DNA of 8,754 nt, taken from the NCBI GenBank assembly GCA_031082105.1, contig JAVHLO010000134.1:1-8754 (forward strand), read 5' to 3'. The position numbers and the translations under genes are program-made. Below are positions 1 to 6,151 of this stretch, piece after piece; position 1 is the stretch's first letter, and each line of letters opens with the position of its first letter. The DNA is from Planctomycetota bacterium. Lineage in GTDB: Bacteria > Planctomycetota > MHYJ01 > JACQXL01 > JAVHLO01. The notes beneath the pieces are model-generated. The model was not told the DNA's origin. It saw only the letters and a list, made by a program, of their open reading frames with translations, and searched no databases.

Positions 1-19
1 GTTTGGTTCTTTTTTTTAT

Positions 20-27
20 ACGGAGGC
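20..27 (+). promoter_or_regulatory. Strong Shine-Dalgarno of the small membrane peptide
   Basis: ACGGAGGC contains GGAGG at 22-26, seven bases before the ATG at 34. It is the best ribosome binding site in the window and fixes the start of the 72-residue gene, suggesting high expression for so small a protein. Confidence 0.75.
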
Positions 28-33
28 ATCGCA

Positions 34-252
34 ATGAAGAAGAGCAAGGCGTTTGTTGGACTGATGTTGCTGCTTGTGGCACTTTGTTTCGTGAACGTTC
101 TTATGACACCGGAGCTTGGCTACTTCGTCGGCGGCGGCGCGAGTGGTCTTAGCACCTGGTTCAATCTGGGGAACACAGTTGGTCAGGCTCTTGCTACCGC
201 GTTCAACAACAGCCTGTTCCACCTGATCGGCATCATTCTCTTCATTCTGTAA
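34..252 (+). CDS. Small two-helix membrane peptide, unknown function (72 aa)
   Basis: The 72-residue product is very hydrophobic. A lysine-tipped N-terminus (MKKSK) leads into a membrane segment at about residues 7-25, then a short loop with a GGG run (residues 34-36), a polar stretch, and a second hydrophobic segment at the extreme C-terminus (about 60-72, rich in I, L and F). I do not recognise a family. The start is well supported: GGAGG at 22-26 lies 7 bases before the ATG. A near-perfect hairpin terminator begins 33 bases after the stop, so the gene appears to be its own short transcription unit. The features suggest a helical-hairpin inner-membrane peptide, or a secreted peptide with an uncleaved leader. 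A role as a toxin, a bacteriocin-like peptide or a transporter accessory is possible but is only inference. That it is a real gene is likely from the SD, terminator and amphipathic composition. Confidence 0.7.
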   Translation: MKKSKAFVGLMLLLVALCFVNVLMTPELGYFVGGGASGLSTWFNLGNTVGQALATAFNNSLFHLIGIILFIL

Positions 253-285
253 GCCATGCAGTAATGCATTAGTGGCGATGCCTGT

Positions 286-322
286 GAGCGTCCGCCCCAT
301 CGGGCGGACGCTCGCGTTTTAA
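286..322 (+). terminator. Rho-independent terminator after the small peptide gene
   Basis: A perfect 12-bp GC-rich stem (GAGCGTCCGCCC at 286-297 against GGGCGGACGCTC at 302-313) closes a 4-base loop (CATC). GCG and then TTTT follow at 314-320. The hairpin starts 33 bases after the stop codon. The U-tract is short, but the stem is flawless. It separates the small peptide gene from everything downstream. Confidence 0.85.
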
Positions 323-515
323 TCGGGCAAGCGGCGGGCAGTGATTCCTTCGCTCCTGCACAGAGGGAGTGTGTCTTCACACCGGGCAGTCACCGGTCAC
401 GGAAACCTGGACATTCTGACTCGGACCTGATACAGTGCGTCGAGGAACACCGGGCGAAGCCGGCCGACCCGGCCGGCGGTCGAACGGCGTCTGGCCTCAA
501 GGCTGCAGCTCTTCC
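323..515. other. Spacer before the SpoIIM-like gene, with small hairpins
   Basis: No coding signal is evident here. Two small perfect hairpins are visible: GTGTG/CACAC around a TCTT loop (369-382), and GCCGGCC/GGCCGGC around GACCC (459-477). The second lies in the proposed 5' leader of the next gene. An in-frame GTG at 435 would translate this stretch, but the resulting 27 residues are R, G and P rich and look like non-coding sequence. No clear promoter was seen. Confidence 0.4.
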
Positions 516-1124
516 ATGACAGAAGAACAACAAAAAACTGACCCGCGCATGACTCGCGGACATGGCTCGCTCTTCGGGCCTTTCGTCCGACCGTGTACGC
601 TTGCCGCGATACTTCTAATGCTGGGCTTTGCGCTCGGGCTGTTGTTCATGCCCGCACGGACAAAGGGACCGCCGGGGCGCGGCGCCGAATTGTCGGCGCA
701 CGATACACAGCCGGCCCGCGTCATCCTCGCCCGAGTCATGAAGACAAACCTGCTTGCGTACGTGGTGATCCTCGCGGGATCGATAACGGTCGGGCTGGCA
801 AGCGTTGCGCATATGCTCTGGATTGGCGCGTTCATTTCTCTCATCTTGCGGGGCGCGTTCGAATCCGGGCTCACGGCGTGGGGGTTTCTCGCGCGCACGC
901 TGCCCCACGGCGTTGTGGAGATCACCGGCTTCATACTCGCGGCATCGATCGGGCTGCGCGTCTTCTGCCCGTTCGTTCACTACTTGCGGACGGGAGAATT
1001 CCTCGACAGGACCGGGTGGCGCGGACTGATCGCGGTCGCGGCACTCTCGTTTCTACTGATCTTCGTCGCTGCATTCCTCGAAGCATTCCTTACTCCGGCC
1101 GTCGTCGCCGCTTGCGGCAAGTAG
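516..1124 (+). CDS. SpoIIM/DUF95-family integral membrane protein
   Basis: A polytopic inner-membrane protein of 202 residues from the ATG at 516. Hydrophobic segments are visible at about residues 27-45, 78-100, 102-124, 133-153 and 170-192. The family hallmarks are seen directly: a glycine-rich helix with GAFISLILRGA (104-114), then LPHGVVE (129-135) leading into a membrane helix ending GLRVF, and the late FLEAFLTP motif (187-194). These match stage II sporulation protein M relatives, in which L-P-H-G-x-x-E is the signature. In spore formers SpoIIM belongs to the engulfment complex. In other bacteria the role of these relatives is unknown, so sporulation should not be inferred. I chose ATG 516 over an in-frame GTG at 435 because the extension looks non-coding; the Shine-Dalgarno at 516 is weak. 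A promoter lies between this gene and the Yip1 gene, so co-transcription is possible but not required. Confidence 0.75.
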   Translation: MTEEQQKTDPRMTRGHGSLFGPFVRPCTLAAILLMLGFALGLLFMPARTKGPPGRGAELSAHDTQPARVILARVMKTNLLAYVVILAGSITVGLASVAHMLWIGAFISLILRGAFESGLTAWGFLARTLPHGVVEITGFILAASIGLRVFCPFVHYLRTGEFLDRTGWRGLIAVAALSFLLIFVAAFLEAFLTPAVVAACGK

Positions 1125-1144
1125 CGCGCCTGCTACCCTTTTTC

Positions 1145-1173
1145 TTGAACTCCCGTCGGGCCGATGGTAAAAT
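1145..1173 (+). promoter_or_regulatory. Sigma70-like promoter ahead of the Yip1/efflux operon
   Basis: TTGAAC (1145-1150) and TAAAAT (1168-1173) are separated by exactly 17 bp. They match the consensus boxes at 4/6 and 5/6 positions. The boxes sit in a locally AT-richer stretch between the SpoIIM-like stop and the Yip1 start, predicting a transcript start near 1180 and a leader of about 50 bases. This is the best such pair I found in the window. Confidence 0.55.
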
Positions 1174-1230
1174 TCCATTGGAAATTGTGTCGGCATAGGG
1201 CTTCGAAAACAAACGCGTAGGACGCTGCGA

Positions 1231-1902
1231 ATGGAGACGATCCGTCGGCTTGCCGGAGTGGTGTTCGGCCCGGACAGGTTCATGGGCGCCTTGAAGGGAA
1301 AGCAGCCCCAGCTCCTTGTGCCCTTCACGGTCTTCTGCGTCGGCGTAGTTCTGAACCTCGCGGCGCAATCGATCGCGTTTCGCGCGATCTCGAGCAGCCT
1401 CCCCGCCACAATCGCGGTCGAGGAACAGCACTGGAACCGGCTGGGGTTCACGCTGAGCCTCGTGTCGCAGGGCGTCGGCGGCGTGCTCTTCTGGTTCGTC
1501 GGCACGGGAATCCTGTTCTGTCTCGCGATCCTTATGGACGGCGAAGGCGAATACAGGAAACTGCTCGAGGCGACCGGCTACGCCCACGTGCCTTTCGTCA
1601 TCTTCTCCGTGGTGGCACTTGCCCTCACCATCACTTACAAGCCGGCGCTGAACCTGCATTCCGGCGCGAACATAACTCCCGAGATGATCCAGGTCGCCAT
1701 CCGCACCGAGGTCTCAGGCGGCAGGCTCCTCCTACTGAAGGGGCTGAACACGGCGTGCTACCTCTGGATTTCGCTCCTCTGCGTGATGGGACTTCACCAC
1801 CTGTGCCGCCTCGCGTATAAGCGGTGCGTGGTCTGCTTCGTAGTGCTCGTCGGTCTCGTGTTCGCCATCGAATACATGAAGCGGAGACTGCTGCAGATTT
1901 AG
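1231..1902 (+). CDS. Yip1-domain membrane protein (YknW-like accessory of an ABC exporter)
   Basis: A 223-residue integral membrane protein with about five hydrophobic segments (roughly 28-50, 81-102, 118-137, 168-188 and 198-214) and a basic C-terminus. The layout fits the Yip1 domain: an N-terminal block around FGPDRFMGAL (12-21), a large hydrophilic loop, a helix, then ATGYAHVP (114-121) entering the next helix, which corresponds to the conserved 'GY-x-x-x-P' region. The start is supported by AGGA at 1219-1222, eight bases before the ATG. In Bacillus subtilis a Yip1-family protein (YknW) is encoded immediately before the adaptor, ATPase and permease of the YknXYZ transporter and helps it assemble. 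The gene order here is the same, so an accessory or assembly role for the downstream pump is a reasonable inference. Sequence similarity to YknW itself could not be tested. Confidence 0.72.
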   Translation: METIRRLAGVVFGPDRFMGALKGKQPQLLVPFTVFCVGVVLNLAAQSIAFRAISSSLPATIAVEEQHWNRLGFTLSLVSQGVGGVLFWFVGTGILFCLAILMDGEGEYRKLLEATGYAHVPFVIFSVVALALTITYKPALNLHSGANITPEMIQVAIRTEVSGGRLLLLKGLNTACYLWISLLCVMGLHHLCRLAYKRCVVCFVVLVGLVFAIEYMKRRLLQI

Positions 1903-1932
1903 CCGGCAGTGGTCCGGGAAAGACATCGACAG

Positions 1933-2051
1933 CCTGTCATTCCGAACTCGGTTTCCGCCGCAGGCGGATCCGCTGCGGTGGACGGAATCTCCTCTGCTGT
2001 GCGTCCGGCCCTTCGCTGAAGGAGATGCTCCGACGCGTCGGGGCATGACGG
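1933..2051. repeat. Interspersed palindromic (REP/MITE-like) element
   Basis: The ends are inverted: CCTGTCATTCCGAAC (1933-1947) against GTCGGGGCATGACGG (2037-2051) pair at most positions. Nested inside are TCCGCC-GCA-GGCGGA (about 1954-1968) and AATCTCCT (1987-1994) facing AGGAGAT (2019-2025). The whole segment can fold into a branched cruciform or RNA structure. Elements beginning TGTCATTCCGA and containing GGAATCTC are familiar as dispersed intergenic repeats in many environmental genomes; that recognition is from memory. It fills most of the gap between the Yip1 gene and the adaptor gene. Confidence 0.6.
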
Positions 2052-2101
2052 CGAACGGGATTTCATGACTGGCCCGAACTGGCACTCTTTCGGCTGATGG
2101 G

Positions 2102-3565
2102 ATGAAGAAAGCTCTGGTTACGATTGTTCTACTCGGCGGCATGGCGGTTGTGGTCTGGTACACGCTCCGGTCCGGCGCCACGCCCGAAGGGAGCTTCAAC
2201 TGGTCCGGAAGCTCCGCGATGGGGATCACCACCGCCAAGGTCACGCGCGAGCTGCTCGCCATGACCGTCTCCGCGGCGGGATCCATCGTCCCCGCTGACG
2301 AGGCGTTCGTCGTCTCGCCCCTCTCCGAGAAAGTGGTTGAGGTCAAGGTCGAAGAAGGCCGGCAGGTGGCATTCGGCGAGACGCTCTTCGTTTTGGACAA
2401 GACAAAGATCCAGGGGCGCATCGATATCTCGAAGGCGCAGTTGAAGGTCGTCGAGGCTCAGGTCGCGGAGGCTCAGATCGCCAAGGAAGGCGCCTCGAGG
2501 CGAATCGACGAAGCCCGGCGGCCTTACACGCCGAAGCTCGAGCAGGCGGACTCGGCGATTTCAATGAAGCAGGTCATGCTCGCGGATCGCGATGCGGAAC
2601 TTGCGCGTGCAGAGAAGGACTACAAGTGGAAGAAATCGCTGTGGAGCCACGGGACGATCACGGGCGTCGACTACATAGCGGCGGAGGCGGCCTACAAGCG
2701 CGCGCTCGGCGCGGTCGAGGCCGCGAAACAGGATCTCGAGAGCTCAAAGAAGAGCAAGGACGCCCTCGCCGCAGAGATCGAAGACCACGTCTCCGCGCTC
2801 CAGCGCGACCTCAAGGCCGTTGAGGCAAAGGAGACCACTGCCCAGGAACGTATCGCCGAGATGAAACTCTCGCTCGCCCAGGCGGAATCGGACCTTGCCG
2901 GGGTGAACGTCACCGCCCCGATCGCCGGCGTCGTGCTCAACGTCCGCGTGCGGGTCGCCGAAATCCCTCCGTCAGGGTTCGTCCCGAGCAGGGACAACGC
3001 ACAGGTCGTCATCGCCGACCTTTCGCATCTGTTCGTTGAGGCCGAGGTCGACGAACGCGACGTGTTCGTCCTCGAGTTGAAGGACAAAGCCGCAATCTCC
3101 CTCGACGCCATGCCGGACAAGACCTTTCACGGCAGCGTATCGCGCATCGCGCGCATGGCGTCGCGATCATCCCGCAACACCGACATCCCGGTCTTCAAGA
3201 TCCGCATCGCCGTCGAATCGCCCGGCGAGCAACTGCGGCCAGGACTGTCCGCGAAGGTCGAGATCACCGTGTCGGAGAAGGCCGACGCCGTACAGGTGCC
3301 GATCGCGGCCATCGTGGAACGCAACGCAGCGGAGGTGGGGATCGACGCCGGTGACGATCCGGCCGACGCCGCGGCGGCCGGACGCGGCTACGTCAAGGTC
3401 GCGTTCGTCCTCGTCGGCAGCCATGCCGAGGCGCGCAAGGTGACGCTCGGGCTTGCAACCGAATCGAAGGTTGAAGTCCTCTCGGGGCTGAAAGAGGGCG
3501 ACGAGGTGATCACCGGTCCGTACCGGCTCCTGACCAGGCTGAAGAATGGAGAACCTCTGAAGTAA
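2102..3565 (+). CDS. HlyD/MacA-family periplasmic adaptor (membrane fusion protein)
   Basis: A 487-residue adaptor that would link the inner-membrane ABC permease to the outer-membrane channel. A single N-terminal membrane anchor (residues 4-21, after MKK) is followed by the first half of the biotinyl-lipoyl domain (about 66-100, with V-x-EGRQV-x-FGETLF). A long alpha-helical hairpin rich in A, E, K and Q follows (about 105-265). The second lipoyl half (VTAPIAGVVLNV, 270-281), a beta-barrel domain (about 300-390, including LRPGLSAKVEI) and a membrane-proximal domain ending in LSGLKEGDEVITGPY (460-474) complete the family order. An Ala/Asp-rich loop at about 409-428 is an unusual insertion. 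The start has only a weak ribosome site, but it is the one that gives the membrane anchor. The stop overlaps the ATPase start (TAATG), indicating translational coupling. Identification as MacA/YknX type rests on the neighbours. Confidence 0.9.
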   Translation: MKKALVTIVLLGGMAVVVWYTLRSGATPEGSFNWSGSSAMGITTAKVTRELLAMTVSAAGSIVPADEAFVVSPLSEKVVEVKVEEGRQVAFGETLFVLDKTKIQGRIDISKAQLKVVEAQVAEAQIAKEGASRRIDEARRPYTPKLEQADSAISMKQVMLADRDAELARAEKDYKWKKSLWSHGTITGVDYIAAEAAYKRALGAVEAAKQDLESSKKSKDALAAEIEDHVSALQRDLKAVEAKETTAQERIAEMKLSLAQAESDLAGVNVTAPIAGVVLNVRVRVAEIPPSGFVPSRDNAQVVIADLSHLFVEAEVDERDVFVLELKDKAAISLDAMPDKTFHGSVSRIARMASRSSRNTDIPVFKIRIAVESPGEQLRPGLSAKVEITVSEKADAVQVPIAAIVERNAAEVGIDAGDDPADAAAAGRGYVKVAFVLVGSHAEARKVTLGLATESKVEVLSGLKEGDEVITGPYRLLTRLKNGEPLK

Positions 3566-4254
3566 TGTCCGTTCCCCCCATAGAAGTGGTCGACGTTGTC
3601 AAGGACTACCCGGTCGCGGACGGCCTTGTGCGCGTCCTGCGCAGCATCAACATGGTCGTGTACGAGGGCGAGATGGTCGCGATCATGGGCGCGTCCGGGT
3701 CCGGGAAGACGACCTTGCTCAATATCCTCGGCTGCCTCGACACGCCGACCTCCGGCGCCTACAACCTCGACGGCGTGGACGTGAGCCGCCTCAACAGGAA
3801 CGAACTGGCCAAGGTCCGCAATGAGAAGATCGGGTTCATCTTCCAGTCCTTCAATCTGATCCATCGCGCGACGGCGCTGAGGAATGTCGAGATCCCGCTC
3901 GTCTACGGGCGGTACACGAAATGGCGGCGGAGCATTGCCAAGGGCTGGCTCAGAACGATGGGGCTTGGCCACCGGCTCGATCATCGGCCGAGCCAGCTTT
4001 CCGGGGGCGAGCAGCAGCGGGTGGCGATCACGCGGGCGCTCGTCACCGGACCGCGCATAATCCTCGCCGACGAACCGACGGGCAACGTCGACAGCCTCAC
4101 CGGCGAGAAGATCCTGTCCTTGCTCAAGGACGTTCACAACGAGGGAAATACCCTCTTGGTGGTTACGCATTCGTCGGAACTTGCGCGCAAGTGCGAACGC
4201 ACACTTGTCCTGCGCGACGGCCAGTTCGTGGATGTCGCGCAATCGGCCGTCTAG
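3565..4254 (+). CDS. MacB/LolD-type ABC transporter ATP-binding protein
   Basis: A 229-residue nucleotide-binding subunit of a type VII (MacB-like) ABC system, cytoplasmic and expected to act as a dimer under the permease. All motifs are present: Walker A GASGSGKTT (42-50), Q-loop FIFQSFNLI (Q94), signature LSGGEQQR (145-152), Walker B IILADEP with catalytic E170, a D-loop that reads NVDS instead of the usual NLDS, and H-loop H202. The CLDTPTSG stretch (57-64) after Walker A is characteristic of the MacB/LolD/FtsE group. The start codon overlaps the adaptor stop by one base. In E. coli MacB the ATPase and permease are fused; here they are separate, as in YknY/YknZ. Unusually, the cognate permease is 613 bases away, separated by a GxxExxY cassette. 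Confidence 0.92.
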   Translation: MSVPPIEVVDVVKDYPVADGLVRVLRSINMVVYEGEMVAIMGASGSGKTTLLNILGCLDTPTSGAYNLDGVDVSRLNRNELAKVRNEKIGFIFQSFNLIHRATALRNVEIPLVYGRYTKWRRSIAKGWLRTMGLGHRLDHRPSQLSGGEQQRVAITRALVTGPRIILADEPTGNVDSLTGEKILSLLKDVHNEGNTLLVVTHSSELARKCERTLVLRDGQFVDVAQSAV

Positions 4255-4272
4255 CCGTACTCTGGCGCCGAA

Positions 4273-4300
4273 ACGTCAAACGAAGTTTGATGTCTTTCTC
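4273..4300 (+). terminator. Hairpin after the ATPase gene, possible weak terminator
   Basis: ACGTCAAAC (4273-4281) and GTTTGATGT (4285-4293) form a 9-bp stem with one G-T pair and a GAA loop, followed by the pyrimidine run CTTTCTC. It starts 19 bases after the ATPase stop and 25 bases before the repeat arm of the GxxExxY cassette. The stem is AT-rich and the U-tract is interrupted, so it may only attenuate, or it may belong to the inserted segment. Confidence 0.35.
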
Positions 4301-4317
4301 GTGTGGTACTTTGGAAT

Positions 4318-4350
4318 GAACCACGGATGAACACGGATAGACACGGATTG
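4318..4350 (+). repeat. Left inverted arm, 10-bp periodic repeat
   Basis: After GAA, three consecutive 10-bp units run from 4321 to 4350: CCACGGATGA, ACACGGATAG and ACACGGATTG. The first 21 bases of the arm (4318-4338) are the exact reverse complement of 4761-4781, and the match extends to 4348 with two mismatches. The arm contains the ATG (4327) of the GxxExxY gene, so the repeat also encodes its first residues. Confidence 0.85.
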
Positions 4351-4710
4351 CTTTTCCGGGATGAAACGCAACAAGTAATCGGTTGCGCAATGGAAGTATT
4401 GAACATCCTGGGACACGGACTCCTGGAAAAGCCCTACGAGAATGCTCTCGTTGTGGAATTTGGCTTGCGCGGCATTCCTTTTCAGCAACAACCCCGTTTC
4501 AACGTGATCTACAAGGGCGCAAAGGTCGGAGAGTATGTCCCGGATTTGATTGCGTTCAAGAGCGTCGTCATCGACACGAAAGTGATTGAGAGAATCACGG
4601 ACCACGAAGTTGGGCAGGTTCTCAATCAACTCAAGGTCACGGGGCATAGAGTGGCGCTCATATTGAATTTCAGGCGCGCCAAACTGGAATGGAAGAGAGT
4701 CGTATTGTGA
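4327..4710 (+). CDS. GxxExxY protein (PD-(D/E)xK nuclease-like fold)
   Basis: A 127-residue soluble protein. The naming motif is present as GLLEKPY (G31, E34, Y37), preceded by the typical helix with IGCAMEVLNILGHG. A PD-(D/E)xK-like core follows: VPD (D73), then VIDTK (D83 and K85; many relatives have E at the position of D83), a helix with QVLNQLKVTG (97-106), and the late strand ALILNF (110-115). Family members are small and mostly of unknown function; nuclease activity is inferred from the fold only. The ATG at 4327 is chosen because homologues commonly begin with MNTD; an in-frame GTG at 4303 would add eight residues. There is no good Shine-Dalgarno. The start codon lies inside a dispersed repeat arm. 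Its position inside an efflux operon suggests insertion, not shared function. Confidence 0.85.
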   Translation: MNTDRHGLLFRDETQQVIGCAMEVLNILGHGLLEKPYENALVVEFGLRGIPFQQQPRFNVIYKGAKVGEYVPDLIAFKSVVIDTKVIERITDHEVGQVLNQLKVTGHRVALILNFRRAKLEWKRVVL

Positions 4711-4717
4711 AAGCATA

Positions 4718-4781
4718 GATGAACACGGATACGCAGAGACCGGCGAATCCATCGGTGTCCATCCGTGTTCATCCGTGGTTC
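4718..4781. repeat. Right inverted arm plus a partial direct copy
   Basis: Three 10-bp units, TCCATCGGTG, TCCATCCGTG and TTCATCCGTG, run from 4748 to 4777, and GTTC closes the arm at 4781. Bases 4761-4781 are the perfect reverse complement of the left arm. A partial copy in the left-arm orientation (GATGAACACGGATA, 4718-4731, identical to 4326-4339) begins eight bases after the GxxExxY stop. It can pair with 4761-4773 as a 13-bp stem with a 30-base loop, giving a hairpin just after the gene. Confidence 0.85.
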
Positions 4782-4867
4782 TTCTCCAGCGCCTTCCCAT
4801 CTCGGGGCTCGCGGGCACTGCGCTGTTCGAGACCGACAATCAGGTCTGAAATTCTGCAGGCAGCCGG

Positions 4868-6070
4868 ATGATCCTCAAAGAGACAGTCATCAATGCCGTT
4901 GAAACGCTCTGGACGAACAGGTTCAGGTCGGTGCTGACCCTGCTTGGAATCGTCATTGCAGTGGCGGCGGTGATATCGGTCGTGTCACTGCTCGAGGGGA
5001 TGTCGCGCCAGGTGAGCGGGTTCATCAAGGGGCTGGGTTCCGACATGCTCTGGATCATGCCGGGCCGGGAGGGCGAGGAGATGCCCCAGGGCGAACTGAC
5101 TCCGGCTGACGCCTCCGCGTTGCTTGCAGGATGTCCGTCCGTCGTGCGGGTCGCGCCAATGCTGCAGGTTCGGATGAAGGCGACCTTTCGCGGCCAGACC
5201 TCGCTGGCGGCGATCATCGGCACCACCACCGATTTCCACGAGATCCGGGACTGGTACGTGACCGTGGGGCGGCTCCTTTCGCGAGTCGACGTCGAATCCG
5301 GCCGCAACGTGTGCATTATCGGCGACGACATCGCGCGCAAACTCGGCTTTGACGCCAACCTCATGGGGCGCGGCATAGAGATCGAGGGCAGGCTGTTCAC
5401 CGTGGTCGGGCTGCTGGAAAGAAAAGGGACATTCTTCACGCAGACCCAGGACGACATCGTGCTCATGCCGCTCACCGCCGCGGCCCGGCTTTCGGGCGAA
5501 TGGTACTCGCGCCACATCGGCATCATGGCCCAGGCCGCCAACCCGGAGCTTGCGGACGACGCGTCAGGCCAGATCAAGAGCATCCTCCGGCGAAGACACA
5601 GGCTGGCCCCCGACGACCCGGACGACTTCCGCGTATCGACACAGGAACAGGTACTCGACTTCTTCCATCGTTCGAAGAAGGTCGTGCTCGTCGTACTGGT
5701 TGGAATCGTCGCAATATCTCTCGTCGTCGGCGGAATCGGAATCATGAACATAATGCTCGTCTCCGTGACCGAGCGCACAAGAGAGATCGGCATCCTGAAG
5801 GCCCTCGGAGCAAGGGAGAAGGACATCCTGATGCAGTTCCTTCTCGAGGCCGTACTGCTCTCGCTTGCGGGCGGAGTCATCGGCATCGTTGCGGGGATCG
5901 GCATCAGCTTCCTCGTCGCCGAGATGTCGCCGCTCCCGTCGCCCTACATACCGATGTGGGCGATACTGTTGAGCTTTGTCTTCTCCGCGTCGGTGGGGGT
6001 GTTCTTCGGGATGTATCCCGCGGTCAAGGCTTCGATGCTGTCGCCGGTCGAGGCGCTGCGGTACGAATAG
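4868..6070 (+). CDS. MacB/FtsX-family ABC transporter permease
   Basis: A 400-residue inner-membrane subunit that would turn ATP hydrolysis into movement of a periplasmic domain. The architecture is complete. A cytoplasmic N-terminal helix (MILKETVINAVETL) leads to TM1 (about 22-42) with the LTLLGIVIAVAAVI signature. A MacB-type periplasmic domain follows (about 43-268), then TM2 (272-297) running into GGIGIMNIMLVSVTERTREI (288-307) and the coupling segment GILKALGA. TM3 is at about 324-350 and TM4 at about 363-384, and the C-terminus is YPAVKASMLSPVEALRYE. The length matches separate YknZ-type permeases. The Shine-Dalgarno is weak (CAGG near 4855). Its ATPase is upstream beyond the GxxExxY cassette, so the insert and its hairpins could reduce read-through to this gene. 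Substrate is unknown; macrolides, peptides and lipoproteins are all handled by relatives. Confidence 0.92.
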   Translation: MILKETVINAVETLWTNRFRSVLTLLGIVIAVAAVISVVSLLEGMSRQVSGFIKGLGSDMLWIMPGREGEEMPQGELTPADASALLAGCPSVVRVAPMLQVRMKATFRGQTSLAAIIGTTTDFHEIRDWYVTVGRLLSRVDVESGRNVCIIGDDIARKLGFDANLMGRGIEIEGRLFTVVGLLERKGTFFTQTQDDIVLMPLTAAARLSGEWYSRHIGIMAQAANPELADDASGQIKSILRRRHRLAPDDPDDFRVSTQEQVLDFFHRSKKVVLVVLVGIVAISLVVGGIGIMNIMLVSVTERTREIGILKALGAREKDILMQFLLEAVLLSLAGGVIGIVAGIGISFLVAEMSPLPSPYIPMWAILLSFVFSASVGVFFGMYPAVKASMLSPVEALRYE

Positions 6071-6151
6071 GCTCCCAGTCCGGCGGCGTCGTGGAAGGCG
6101 GGCCGGGAGACGCGCGCGCTCAGGGCCGAAGCGTCGTCCGCTCTTGAAGCA

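Larger units (their letters stand above)
4318..4781 (+). mobile_element. Putative GxxExxY cassette bounded by inverted repeats
   Basis: A 464-bp unit made of the left periodic arm, the GxxExxY gene and the right periodic arm in opposite orientation. It sits between an ABC ATPase gene and its permease, which are normally adjacent or overlapping, so insertion into an older operon is the simplest reading. No transposase is encoded, and I could not find a convincing target duplication just outside the arms (4310-4317 against 4782-4790). Mobility would have to be in trans or ancient. The alternative is that the gene merely accumulated next to a common dispersed repeat. Confidence 0.45.

Noticed and set aside
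1..18. T-rich run at the window start as a terminator tail
   Set aside because: Eight or more Ts could be the tail of an upstream terminator, but the stem would lie outside the window and cannot be seen.
435..515. N-terminal extension of the SpoIIM-like gene from GTG 435
   Set aside because: The extra 27 residues are R, G and P rich, cover a GC hairpin and have no ribosome site. ATG 516 gives a normal protein.
3388..4242. Reverse-strand open frame of 284 codons over the adaptor end and ATPase gene
   Set aside because: The + strand carries every ABC ATPase motif. The reverse frame is the usual GC-rich shadow.
4276..4839. Long reverse-strand open frame (187 codons) across the GxxExxY gene
   Set aside because: It is antisense to a clear family member, and its ends translate the inverted repeat arms. 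This is a shadow frame.
3565..6070. Broken fused MacB gene split by an insertion
   Set aside because: Both proteins have complete natural ends: the ATPase ends normally after the H-loop region and the permease has its own N-terminal helix. This is a naturally two-gene system with an insert between the genes.
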